Assembly: GCF_937919355.1 (NCBI RefSeq)
Contig: NZ_CALFSA010000235.1
Location: forward strand, 1 to 32,887
DNA: 32,887 nt
Source: an uncultured Methanofollis sp.
GTDB lineage: Archaea > Halobacteriota > Methanomicrobia > Methanomicrobiales > Methanofollaceae
Direction: 5' to 3'
The notes beneath the pieces were generated by a model, which was not told the DNA's origin, did not search any database, and saw nothing but the letters and a program-made list of their open reading frames with translations. Position numbers and translations under genes: made by a program. Every line of letters begins with the position of its first letter. Position 1 is the stretch's first letter. Shown piece by piece: positions 24,050-31,396 of the stretch.

Positions 24050-24067
24050 CTGAACTACCTGGTTCAG
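24050..24067. promoter_or_regulatory. Palindrome CTGAAC-N6-GTTCAG
   Basis: A perfect 6-bp inverted repeat with a 6-base spacer lies 10 bp after the stop of the second export gene and 46 bp before the secreted-protein start. It could be an operator or a weak RNA hairpin. Confidence 0.3.
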
Positions 24068-24112
24068 AGTATTCATATCCCGTCCTGACAGAGGCACTTC
24101 AGGTGAATATTG

Positions 24113-24841
24113 ATGATGAGAAAAGTGGCAGTCCTCATCCTCTGTCTCCTCCTCATTGCGCCAGCCCTTGCGGTACCCGGCAATGGCAACGGTCATGGAA
24201 AAGCAGGAAACAGTACCCCGTCCCTTCAGGAGGATGACGCAGAGGACAATGTGACAGTCGAACCGACGAAGGCGCCGGGAAAGGGCAAACCTCTCACAGT
24301 GAAGGTGAGTTCCGTCCCCCCCGGCCAGGTGAAGAAGAACGCCACCCTCCACGAGCGCCTGAGGGAAGAGATCAACCAGACCGCGGACGACCTGGAGAAC
24401 GAGACCGGCGCTCTCCCCCCTGAGAAGCAGAAGGTCTGGAAGAACCAGAACGAGGTCCGCCTCGCCGTCCACACCTTCCTCGCCCTCGGCGAGATGGACG
24501 GCGGCATCGGGAAGAACGTCTCCGCGATCGCCCGCACCTTCAACAACTCGGTCCAGACCCGCCTCCAGGTCGAGGAGCAGATCCAGGCACGGCCGGGCTG
24601 GCTCCGCTTCCTTGCCGGCGGTGACGAGACCGCGGCCGAGACCCTGTTCCAGAGTCTGAACCAGAGCCGCGACCAGATCAGGGAGATGCAACGTCTGGTG
24701 GAGAACTGCACCTGCGACAACGAGACCCGCAGCCTTCTCCAGGACCAGCTGCGCGTGATGGAGGAGGAGCAGGAGCGCCTCCTGGCCCTCGCCGGGAACG
24801 AGACCGCGGACCGCGGGGTCATCGGCTGGATCTGGAAGTGA
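24113..24841 (+). CDS. Secreted helical protein of unknown function
   Basis: The 242-residue protein begins with a clear signal peptide (MMRKVAVLILCLLLIAPALA, cleavage expected before VPG). The mature chain starts Gly/Asn/Pro rich, then is mostly charged and helical, with coiled-coil-like stretches near residues 85-110 and 195-235. About ten N-x-S/T sequons (for example NVT, NAT, NQT, NNS, NCT) point to archaeal N-glycosylation. No C-terminal membrane anchor is present. The ATG at 24113 is chosen for the AGGTGA ribosome site 6 bp upstream. No family was recognised. Confidence 0.8.
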   Translation: MMRKVAVLILCLLLIAPALAVPGNGNGHGKAGNSTPSLQEDDAEDNVTVEPTKAPGKGKPLTVKVSSVPPGQVKKNATLHERLREEINQTADDLENETGALPPEKQKVWKNQNEVRLAVHTFLALGEMDGGIGKNVSAIARTFNNSVQTRLQVEEQIQARPGWLRFLAGGDETAAETLFQSLNQSRDQIREMQRLVENCTCDNETRSLLQDQLRVMEEEQERLLALAGNETADRGVIGWIWK

Positions 24842-24847
24842 ACCCCT

Positions 24848-25087
24848 TCACTCTTTTTTCTCTCTTCCTGCCTGTGCGGCCAGCCGTGCGATCCAGATCG
24901 TGGCGAGCACGGCGATGACCGTGACGATGATCGCATAACTGAACTGTGCCGCGAGGCTCTCCGTCGTCCCGAAGGCCTGGACGAAGAGCGCCTGGATCGC
25001 GCCGTTCCATGCGAGGGCGGCGACCAGTCCGAATGCGGCCGTGATCAGGTCTGAGACCTTGTCGAGCACTTCTCCATAGAATCCCAT
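24848..25087 (-). CDS. DUF5654 small membrane protein
   Basis: The 79-residue protein has two hydrophobic helices (about 15-37 and 50-70) and a basic, charged tail (GREKKE), fitting DUF5654, a small family of archaeal membrane proteins without known function. The start at 25087 is chosen because a TATA box on the minus strand is centred 25 bp upstream, which would give a leaderless message; longer in-frame starts would run past that promoter. It ends 7 bp from the convergent secreted-protein gene. Confidence 0.75.
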   Translation of the reverse strand: MGFYGEVLDKVSDLITAAFGLVAALAWNGAIQALFVQAFGTTESLAAQFSYAIIVTVIAVLATIWIARLAAQAGREKKE

Positions 25088-25091
25088 GTCC

Positions 25092-25148
25092 CGGCATATG
25101 CCGTGCGACATATAAACGTGTGGATTCTCAAATGAGAAGCCCTTTATT
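25092..25148. promoter_or_regulatory. Divergent promoter region with two perfect palindromes
   Basis: Between the DUF5654 gene and the AAA ATPase gene lie CGGCATATGCCG (25092-25103), a minus-strand TATA box (25109-25116), the 14-bp palindrome TTCTCA-AA-TGAGAA (25125-25138), and a plus-strand TATA candidate CTTTATTT (25142-25149). The 14-bp palindrome lies between the two promoters and is a good candidate operator. Confidence 0.5.
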
Positions 25149-25182
25149 TCACCGACGGCCATACCCGTCCCTGAGGTGTGCG

Positions 25183-26433
25183 ATGAAGATTTCAGGTCTC
25201 TCTCTCAGGAACTTCAAGAGTTTTCGGGCTGCATCGACAGTCTTTGGTCCATTTTCCGTGATCATAGGCCCGAATGCCGCCGGCAAGTCGAACTTTGTCG
25301 ATGTCTTCACCTTCCTCTCAGACTGCGCACGCGAGGGCTTTGCCAATGCCGTTTCCCTCCAGGGGGGTGGCGAATACATCCGGAACCTCCGTGCCCCTCC
25401 CGGCGAGACGACCGGGATCTCAGTCTCCCTCGACGCCGCCGCCGACCCGGCCAGAGTGCGCTTTTTCCGGGACGGCGGGAGGGTGATCGAGGCGTCCGCC
25501 CTGCGGGGCAGCTACGAGATCACCCTCGCCTGCGCTGGGGGTGGCTGCACCGTGGCCGGTGAGACGATCACGGCGTCGTGCACCTACACGCTCATGGATG
25601 GCGAAGGTCGGTCATCCCCTCTGGGCGAGGGGGAGATCACCCTTGTCAGGTCGGCCGACGGTTCTGTCAACTGCACCGTGACGCCGCCCGGCCTTGCACC
25701 TGAACCTGAGTGCACCCCTCTGATGCCGGCGAGGCTTGCCCCCGACGAGTCGGTCCTGGAGAACCCCGCGATCTACCCGACCTTCTCGCCCCTCGTCTCC
25801 CGTGTCGGGGGTTTCTTCCGGGAGATCGGCCACTACGACCTCGACCCCCGCCTGGCAAAGAGGGCCGCGGAGGTGCCGGGCCGGGCCGAACTGGAAAAGG
25901 ACGGGGGCAACCTCGCCCTGGTACTCAGGGGGATCCTGGCCGACCCGGTGAAGAAACGCCGCGCCTGGTCGTTCGTCCGCGACCTCCTCCCCTTCATCGA
26001 GGAGATCAGGGTCGACGCCATAGCCGACCGCTCTCTCCTCGCCACGGTGAAGGAGGAGTACGCCGCCGGCGTTGCCATCCCCTCCTTCCTCGTCTCCGAC
26101 GGCACGATCAACCTCACCGCCCTTGTCGTCGTCCTCTATTTCGAGGAGAAACCTGTGATCATCATCGAAGAACCGGAGAGGAACATCCACCCCTACCTCA
26201 TCGCAAAACTTGTCACCATGATGCAGGACGTCGCCTGCCACCTCGGGCGGCAGGTGATCGTCACCACCCACCACCCGGAAGTGGTGAAGTACTGCGGCAT
26301 GGAGAACCTCCTCCTCCTCAGGAGGGACAGGGGGGGCTACTCGGCCATCTCCCGCCCCTCCGAAAGGGCCGAACTCGAAGTCTTCCTGGAGAGCATGGGG
26401 ATCGACGAACTCTATGTCCAGAACCTCCTCTGA
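25183..26433 (+). CDS. AAA/ABC-type ATPase (AAA_15/AAA_21, OLD/RecF-like)
   Basis: The 416-residue cytoplasmic ATPase has Walker A GPNAAGKS at 29-36, an inserted domain with much beta-type sequence (about 60-230), an ABC-like signature VSDGTINL near 303-310, Walker B VIIIEEPE near 325-332 and a switch histidine in TTHHPEVV near 362-369. This is the head domain of OLD-, RecF- and PARIS-type ATPases, which use nucleotide-driven dimerisation. There is no long coiled coil and no fused nuclease; the next gene supplies a TOPRIM-like protein. The ATG at 25183 follows GAGGTG by 5 bp. Codon use is like its neighbours. Confidence 0.9.
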   Translation: MKISGLSLRNFKSFRAASTVFGPFSVIIGPNAAGKSNFVDVFTFLSDCAREGFANAVSLQGGGEYIRNLRAPPGETTGISVSLDAAADPARVRFFRDGGRVIEASALRGSYEITLACAGGGCTVAGETITASCTYTLMDGEGRSSPLGEGEITLVRSADGSVNCTVTPPGLAPEPECTPLMPARLAPDESVLENPAIYPTFSPLVSRVGGFFREIGHYDLDPRLAKRAAEVPGRAELEKDGGNLALVLRGILADPVKKRRAWSFVRDLLPFIEEIRVDAIADRSLLATVKEEYAAGVAIPSFLVSDGTINLTALVVVLYFEEKPVIIIEEPERNIHPYLIAKLVTMMQDVACHLGRQVIVTTHHPEVVKYCGMENLLLLRRDRGGYSAISRPSERAELEVFLESMGIDELYVQNLL

Positions 26434-26442
26434 GGCGGACAG

Positions 26443-26985
26443 ATGGCGGAAATACCTCTCTACGTCCTCGTTGAAGGGCCAGACGACGAGCGCTTCTTCG
26501 ACCGCGTCATCGCCCCCCTCTTTGCGGCACGGGGCTATGAGACGAAGGTCTGGAAGTACGCCTGCGAGAAGAGGTTGCGGACGATGAACCTCATACGGGC
26601 GGTGAGGAAGGCCGGGATCCCGTACGTCTTTGTCAGGGACATCGACCGCACCCCCTATGCCGCCCGGCGGGTGCGGGAGACGCTGGACTCCTTCGGCCAC
26701 GCAATGGAGGCCGAGATGGTCGTCATCGTCATCGCGGAGATCGAGAGCTGGTACCTCGCCGGCGTGAGGGATGAGGAGGTTGCCGTCCTCGGTCTGCCGC
26801 CCGTCCCCGACAGGACCGAGGGGATCACGAAGGAGATCTTCAACGCTCTCATCCCCCGCGGCGTCTCGCGGATCGAGTTCATGCAGGTAGTCCTTGACGG
26901 TTTTGACGTTGGGCTTGCGAAGCTGCGGAACAGGTCTTTCCGATATTTTATGGACTGGTTTGTCGAGGGCGGGCGAGTGCCGTAA
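26443..26985 (+). CDS. TOPRIM-like (DUF4276/DUF4435-type) protein, partner of the ATPase
   Basis: The 180-residue protein starts with LVEGPDDERFF (Glu11) and has FVRDID (Asp66, Asp68), the E...DxD layout of a TOPRIM metal site, followed by AEIESWYLAG (Glu99, Glu101), a pattern seen in DUF4276-like proteins. TOPRIM domains in OLD and PARIS systems act as metal-dependent nucleases. It starts 9 bp after the ATPase stop, so the two form an operon. A defence or DNA-repair role is inferred from the gene pair, not from direct evidence. The exact Pfam family is uncertain. Confidence 0.75.
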   Translation: MAEIPLYVLVEGPDDERFFDRVIAPLFAARGYETKVWKYACEKRLRTMNLIRAVRKAGIPYVFVRDIDRTPYAARRVRETLDSFGHAMEAEMVVIVIAEIESWYLAGVRDEEVAVLGLPPVPDRTEGITKEIFNALIPRGVSRIEFMQVVLDGFDVGLAKLRNRSFRYFMDWFVEGGRVP

Positions 26986-27040
26986 GAAATGAGAGCATTT
27001 TTCCGCTGAAGGAAGAAAGGATCATCTGCTGAACGACGCC

Positions 27041-27550
27041 ATGACAATGGGAACGCAATACTTCAAGCCGGCAGAGATCGCCGACCTCGCCGGTCTCCCC
27101 GAGACCGAGGTGCGGGAGTACCTCGCCTCTCACCCTGACCTCTTCCGCTACCGGAGCATCGGCCCCGTGCGCCTGTACACCGCGGCGGCCGTCGAGACGG
27201 TGAAAAAACTTTCCGAGGCCGTGAAGGAAGGAAAAAAGCCAGAAGAATCGGTGGACCCGGTCGAGGAAGAGGGCCCTGTGCCCGCGCCCTCCCCTGTGGT
27301 GCAGGCCTATGCCGAGGCCCGCGACCTGAAGGACGTGGTGGCGCGACAGGACGCCGAGATCGCCGCCCTCCGCTCAGGGCTGGAAAGCCAGAGGCAGGTC
27401 CTTGAGGCAAGGGTCGCCGTCCTCGAAGAGGCGCTCGCGGCCGAGACGAGGAAGACCACTCTCCTCTCCGAGTGGGTCGAGTATTTCGATTACGAGATCG
27501 CGCTCCTCAAGCGTCCCCTTCTGGAGAGGCTCTTTGGAAAAAGGGGTTAA
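27041..27550 (+). CDS. MerR-like helix-turn-helix protein with coiled coil
   Basis: The 169-residue protein begins with a MerR-type winged-helix segment (YFKPAEIADLAGLPETEVREYL ... RLYTAAAVETVKKL, residues 5-55), a Pro/Glu-rich linker (60-90), and a coiled coil (about 95-140), ending in a basic LLKRPLLERLFGKRG tail. It lacks a recognisable ligand-binding domain. It lies 55 bp after the TOPRIM gene on the same strand and could regulate that unit or act as a DNA-binding scaffold. A start at 27047 is also possible; no strong ribosome site precedes either ATG. Confidence 0.7.
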   Translation: MTMGTQYFKPAEIADLAGLPETEVREYLASHPDLFRYRSIGPVRLYTAAAVETVKKLSEAVKEGKKPEESVDPVEEEGPVPAPSPVVQAYAEARDLKDVVARQDAEIAALRSGLESQRQVLEARVAVLEEALAAETRKTTLLSEWVEYFDYEIALLKRPLLERLFGKRG

Positions 27551-27835
27551 TTTTTTCGCTGCATCTGGAGGTATGCCCCGCATATGCAGAGCGCCCCGAG
27601 CACCGCGAGGGGTGAGAGAGGGGACTTGTGTGGGGGTCACCGGCGTGAGGGTGGTGACAGGGGAGTCGAGGAACTTTGCCGGGAGCGGGAGTTTCTCCTC
27701 TCGCACTGCGTCAGGGTGCCCGACCTCAACCTCCCTATCTGTAGCGAGATTTTCGCTGCTTCATCAGGGGGCACCATGACCTCTGACACGCGGATATCGG
27801 CGAACTCTGGTTTATGGCCGCCTCTCCCTTCACCA
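27547..27835 (-). pseudogene. Remnant of a membrane-anchored surface protein gene
   Basis: Reading the minus strand, three frames together give a plausible protein end. Upstream: FADIRVSEVMVPPDEA (near 27810-27760). Then a second frame: NLATDREVEVGHPDAVREEK ... TPVTPTQ (near 27751-27626). Then a third frame ends with SPLSPLAVLGALCICGAYL and QMQRKN before TAA at 27547-27549. The Thr/Pro-rich spacer, hydrophobic helix and short basic tail are typical of C-terminally anchored archaeal surface proteins. At least two frameshifts separate the parts, and no intact 5' portion is present. Confidence 0.55.
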
Positions 27836-27845
27836 TATATATCTG
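27832..27845 (+). promoter_or_regulatory. TATA box of rlmH
   Basis: CCATATATATCTGG is a strong TATA candidate. Transcription would start about 25 bp downstream, near 27862, which is past the ATG at 27855 and supports the start at 27879. Confidence 0.5.
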
Positions 27846-27878
27846 GGAAGGAGCATGACAGGTACTGGGGTCCCGCAG

Positions 27879-28358
27879 ATGCAGGTGAGTGTCGTTGCCG
27901 TCGGAAAGGCGAAAGAAAGGTATATCGAAGAAGGCATTGCCGAATACGAGAAGCGCCTCCGCCCCTATGCGAGTTGCGAGATCGTCGAGGTGAAGGACGA
28001 GCGGGTGCCGAAGAACGCCTCTCCGGCGGAGGAGGCGAAGGTGAAGGAGCAGGAGGGCGAGCGTATCCTTGCGGCAGTCCGTGACGGTGCTCTCCTCGTC
28101 GCTCTCGACTGTGGCGGTGAGATGTGGTCGAGCGAGGACCTTGCGGCCCGCCTGCACACATGGGAGATCTCAGGCACGCATGAGGTCTGCTTTGTGATCG
28201 GCGGACCCCTCGGTCTATCGCGGGCAGTCCTCGACCGTGCCGACATCCGCCTCTCTCTCTCGCGGATGACCTTTCTCCACACCCTGGTCAGGGTGGTCCT
28301 CCTTGAGCAGATCTACCGGGCCTTCAGGATTGTGCGAGGCGAACCCTACCACAAGTGA
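27879..28358 (+). CDS. rlmH: 23S rRNA pseudouridine methyltransferase RlmH (SPOUT family)
   Basis: The 159-residue protein has the canonical length and motifs of RlmH: VSVVAVGKAKERYIEEGIAEYEKRL at the N-terminus, VALDCGGEMWSSEDLA in the middle, the SAM-binding FVIGGPLGLS knot loop and the C-terminal LHTLVRVVLLEQIYRAF with GEPYHK at the end. It methylates pseudouridine 1915 (E. coli numbering) of 23S rRNA using S-adenosylmethionine. The start at 27879 is preferred to 27855 because of promoter position and family length. Confidence 0.93.
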   Translation: MQVSVVAVGKAKERYIEEGIAEYEKRLRPYASCEIVEVKDERVPKNASPAEEAKVKEQEGERILAAVRDGALLVALDCGGEMWSSEDLAARLHTWEISGTHEVCFVIGGPLGLSRAVLDRADIRLSLSRMTFLHTLVRVVLLEQIYRAFRIVRGEPYHK

Positions 28359-28508
28359 TCCCCTCGCGGTTCCTCCCTCTGTAGACAGGCCGGCAGGCAT
28401 ATGCCCCGGTATATACTTCTTTTTTCATCTCGTGGCCCTCGATACCTACCATCATCCTCAAATGGACTTTTTGCTATGATTTCCCTTTTCCTTGGAGATG
28501 GCGAGATC

Positions 28509-28521
28509 AAAAAATTTATAC
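28509..28521 (+). promoter_or_regulatory. TATA box of the Hsp20-like gene
   Basis: AAAAAATTTATACC is a strong BRE/TATA-like element, 66-78 bp upstream of the ATG. The predicted leader (from about 28541) contains a CGGTC/GACCG hairpin at 28551-28563 and a GAGG ribosome site. Confidence 0.5.
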
Positions 28522-28586
28522 CTGCTGGTCAGAAAAGTGTACTTCGGGGACGGTCGGCGACCGGCTTCCACACTTGAGGAATCAGC

Positions 28587-29054
28587 ATGAGTCAGGATAT
28601 ACCAGAAGAGGACTTCAGGCAGCTGAGCGATTACATCAGGCAGATGGTGAGCCGTGCACAGGATGAATACGAGAACAAGCCCGTCGCGTTCGGGATTTAT
28701 ATGCTTATCAGGGACGGGCACTGCCATGTCCTCCCCCCCACCTGGTCACCGGTAAAGGCATTGACCGGGAGTGAAGGTACCGGGGCGAATGAGCCGAAGG
28801 TGGAGGTCCACCAGGTCGGCGGAGAGACTGTTGTGACTGCGGCGCTCCCCGGCGTGACCGCCGACGGTGTCAGGGTCTGGCAGGAGGACGCCACCCTCCA
28901 CATCGCCGCGGAGGACAGCGACCGGCGGTACTACACCACGGTCGCCCTCCCGTCACCAACCCTCTTCGTGGAGCGGATGTCCTTCAAACACGGTGTCCTC
29001 GAAGTGGTGGTCGGCCCGTCGACCATGGCCGAGGTCGGGGATTATATCGAATAA
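28587..29054 (+). CDS. Hsp20/alpha-crystallin-like protein
   Basis: The 155-residue protein has an N-terminal helical part (1-45, acidic, with DFRQLSDYIRQMV), a linker, and a C-terminal beta-sandwich of the alpha-crystallin/CS type (about 70-150: VEVHQVGGETVVTAALPGV ... LHIAAEDSDRRYYTTVALP ... FKHGVLEVVVG). These proteins hold unfolding proteins in solution. The usual C-terminal IxI anchor is not obvious, so it may be one of the divergent archaeal Hsp20-like (GvpH-like) proteins. It has its own promoter and a T-rich terminator, so it is a single-gene unit. Confidence 0.82.
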   Translation: MSQDIPEEDFRQLSDYIRQMVSRAQDEYENKPVAFGIYMLIRDGHCHVLPPTWSPVKALTGSEGTGANEPKVEVHQVGGETVVTAALPGVTADGVRVWQEDATLHIAAEDSDRRYYTTVALPSPTLFVERMSFKHGVLEVVVGPSTMAEVGDYIE

Positions 29055-29061
29055 TTTTTTT
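29055..29061 (+). terminator. T-tract terminator after the Hsp20-like gene
   Basis: Seven T directly follow the TAA stop codon. The remaining stretch to 29331 has no gene and contains A/T-rich promoter-like sequence (29265-29273, 29299-29312). Confidence 0.4.
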
Positions 29062-29331
29062 AACGGCCGGGTCGGGAGTTCACTCCCCTTTTCCTGCCAG
29101 TATTCAGGGACGGTCGTTGCCCTCCCGCTTTCAGGTGTACCTGGAGAGATTCTTCTCCTGACATGGTGCCTGCATAGCACTGAATAATGATTTTTTAGGA
29201 TGATCCGTTCTCCAGGATATCCTGTTTGTTTCACTGGCCGATCATTTCAAAAAAATATTTCACATGTTTTATATGTAATCATATTCTATTATCGCGCGAG
29301 AATATATCGATCTCAATGCAGGGTGATCCTG

Positions 29332-29607
29332 GTGTCGGACTCTACGATGGGGCGGCAGCAATGCTGGAAGAGACGGTTCGGTGATGCTGGAAAGGGCAGG
29401 TGTGCGGTCTGCGGGAAGACGATCTACCGGAACGCCCTCCCTGACTCCAAGTGGGCCTGGGAACCTGGACAGAGCAGGGCGCCTTCCTTTCCGGGCGGCG
29501 ACGGTCCCCGGCGGCACGGCGTGCCGCTCTGTATGGCGTGCCACGGCCAGGTACGCCGGAGAGAACCTGATGATTATGCGGCGCTGGGCATGATCCTGCT
29601 GCTATGA
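29332..29607 (+). CDS. Small zinc-ribbon-like protein of unknown function
   Basis: The 91-residue protein has two CxxC knuckles, CAVCGK and CMACHG, separated by about 46 residues rich in Gly, Pro and Arg, the pattern of a zinc-bound HNH-like or treble-clef fold. A catalytic HNH triad is not clear. The start is a GTG at 29332, four bases after GGGTGAT, a near perfect ribosome site; an ATG five codons later is the alternative. It stands alone between Hsp20 and the glutamine-synthetase-family gene. Function unknown. Confidence 0.65.
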   Translation: MSDSTMGRQQCWKRRFGDAGKGRCAVCGKTIYRNALPDSKWAWEPGQSRAPSFPGGDGPRRHGVPLCMACHGQVRRREPDDYAALGMILLL

Positions 29608-29682
29608 TGCCGCTCGCCAGTGAAAATGCTCTGCCCTCTCTGGTTTTAATCAGCCTGCAAAGGAGTTAAATCAATGATTATG

Positions 29683-29690
29683 TTTTTATC
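29683..29690 (+). promoter_or_regulatory. TATA-like box of the glutamine-synthetase-family gene
   Basis: GTTTTTATCC lies about 29 bp upstream of the ATG at 29716. AGGA at 29708-29711 is a short ribosome site. The leader would be only a few bases long. Confidence 0.4.
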
Positions 29691-29715
29691 CGGCCAGAAC
29701 GAACTTTAGGAAATT

Positions 29716-31221
29716 ATGAAAGACTCTGAGATCCTGATGAATCCCAATGATCTGGTTCGTTTTCTTAAGAAGGACCCGGCGGAGTTTACCAAGGAAGACA
29801 TCATCCACTTCTGCGAGGAAAATGCGATCGAGATGGTGAACTTCCGGTACGCCGCGGAGGACGGCCAGCTCAAGACACTTAACTTCGTCATCTCCTCGAA
29901 GGAGCACCTTGACACCATTCTCTCCGACGGCGAGCGTGTCGACGGCAGCAACCTCTTCTCCTTTATCGAGGCAGGGAGCAGCGACCTGTACGCGATCCCC
30001 CGCTACCGCACCGCCTTCATGAACCCCTTCACCGAGGTGCCGACCCTCGAGATCCTCTGTTCATTCTATGACAACGAGGGCAAGCCCCTGGAGAGTTCTC
30101 CCGAGTACGTGCTCCGCAAGGCGAACGAGGAGTTCACCCGCCAGACCGGCGGTGTCTTCAAGACTCTCGGCGAACTCGAGTATTACGTGATCAGTCCGCG
30201 CGAGGACCTCTATCCGGGCCGCGACCAGAAGGGCTACCACGTGGCCGAGCCTTTTGCGAAGTTCGAGGGCCTGCGGAACGAGGCGATGCAGTTGATCGCC
30301 CGCGCCGGCGGCAAGATCAAGTACGGTCACTCCGAGGTTGGCTGTTTCTGCAACGGGGACACCTACTACGAACAGCACGAGATCGAGTTCCTGCCGGTGC
30401 CGGTGGAGCAGGCGGTCGAGCAGATCATCATCGCGAAGTGGATCCTGCGCATGCTCGGCTACCGCTACGGCGTCAAGATCAGCTATGCCCCGAAGATCAC
30501 TGTCGGCAAGGCAGGGAGCGGCATGCACTTCCACATGCTCGTCGAGAAGGACGGGAAGAACCTCATGGTCGAGAACGGCAAACTCAGCCCGATGGCCAGG
30601 AAGATGATCGCCGGCATTCTCGACGCCGCGGACGCGATCACGGCCTTCGGCAACTGCATCCCGACCTCGTACCTCCGCCTGGTCCCCCACCAGGAGGCCC
30701 CGACCTACATCTGCTGGGGCGACCGCAACCGCTCTGTCGTGGTCCGCGTGCCCCTCGGCTGGGTCGGCGCTGCCGACATGACCCGCGACGCCAACCCCTA
30801 CGGCTACCACTGCGCCGCCGGGAGGCCGTCCAAGCAGACGATCGAGTACCGTGTCGCCGACGGTTCCTGCGACCCCTATCTCACCGTCGCTTCCCTGATC
30901 ATCGCCTCCCTTCACGGCCTCAACATGCCCGACGCTCTCAAGCAGGCTGAGGCCCTCTATGTGATCGGCAACATCTTCAGGCCCGAGTTCAAGGAGCATC
31001 TCGCCACCTTCCGGCAACTCCCGGCGTCCTGCTCTGAGTCTGCCGATGTCCTCGCCGCCAGGCGTGCGATCTTCGAGGAGAACGGCATCTTCCCGGCAGG
31101 CATGATCGACAGCAGGGTCGAGAAACTGAAGGCTTTCAACGATAAAGGTCTCAGCGAGAAGCTCTACGGCAACACCGAAGCGATCCGCGAACTCGTCGAG
31201 CAGTACATCGACATTGCGTAA
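29716..31221 (+). CDS. Glutamine synthetase family protein (divergent)
   Basis: The 501-residue enzyme has the full catalytic domain of the family: LGELEYYV (the acidic metal ligands), YYEQHEIEFLP, GSGMHFHMLV with the KDGKNLM loop, SYLRLVPHQEAPTYICWG, DRNRSVVVRVP and EYRVADGSCDPYL. Differences from ordinary GlnA include the longer chain, HEV followed by a CFCNGDTYYEQ insertion, PHQEAP where PGYEAP is usual, and no adenylylation-type tyrosine motif. It should ligate ammonia or an amine to the gamma-carboxyl of glutamate using ATP, but the amine cannot be fixed from sequence. It is a single-gene unit with its own promoter and terminator. Confidence 0.85.
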   Translation: MKDSEILMNPNDLVRFLKKDPAEFTKEDIIHFCEENAIEMVNFRYAAEDGQLKTLNFVISSKEHLDTILSDGERVDGSNLFSFIEAGSSDLYAIPRYRTAFMNPFTEVPTLEILCSFYDNEGKPLESSPEYVLRKANEEFTRQTGGVFKTLGELEYYVISPREDLYPGRDQKGYHVAEPFAKFEGLRNEAMQLIARAGGKIKYGHSEVGCFCNGDTYYEQHEIEFLPVPVEQAVEQIIIAKWILRMLGYRYGVKISYAPKITVGKAGSGMHFHMLVEKDGKNLMVENGKLSPMARKMIAGILDAADAITAFGNCIPTSYLRLVPHQEAPTYICWGDRNRSVVVRVPLGWVGAADMTRDANPYGYHCAAGRPSKQTIEYRVADGSCDPYLTVASLIIASLHGLNMPDALKQAEALYVIGNIFRPEFKEHLATFRQLPASCSESADVLAARRAIFEENGIFPAGMIDSRVEKLKAFNDKGLSEKLYGNTEAIRELVEQYIDIA

Positions 31222-31249
31222 GGTCTCAGACAAACTCCTCCCGATACAA

Positions 31250-31280
31250 TTTTTTTCGGGGTGGGTGGGGGTCTCTTTTT
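31250..31280 (+). terminator. T-tract terminator region after the glutamine-synthetase-family gene
   Basis: Seven T at 31250-31256 and five T at 31276-31280, separated by a G-rich stretch, follow the stop codon by about 30 and 55 bases. Confidence 0.5.
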
Positions 31281-31396
31281 CTCGATTGTTGAGATTTGCT
31301 TCTAGATTTTCTGTTCTATCTTCCTAGGTTTATCCTTAGGTTACGGGATGAAAACCACTGTGAAATGTACGGTGAAGGTGATGGATCCTTCCTATC

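Noticed and set aside
23309..24691. Long minus-strand ORF of 460 codons
   Set aside because: Antisense to the second export gene and the secreted protein; composition is that of a shadow frame in high-GC DNA.
28458..28727. Minus-strand ORF of 89 codons upstream of and overlapping the Hsp20-like gene
   Set aside because: It covers the Hsp20 promoter and start, and has no ribosome site or family motif.
30061..31233. Long minus-strand ORF of 390 codons
   Set aside because: Antisense to the glutamine-synthetase-family gene, whose motifs are unmistakable.
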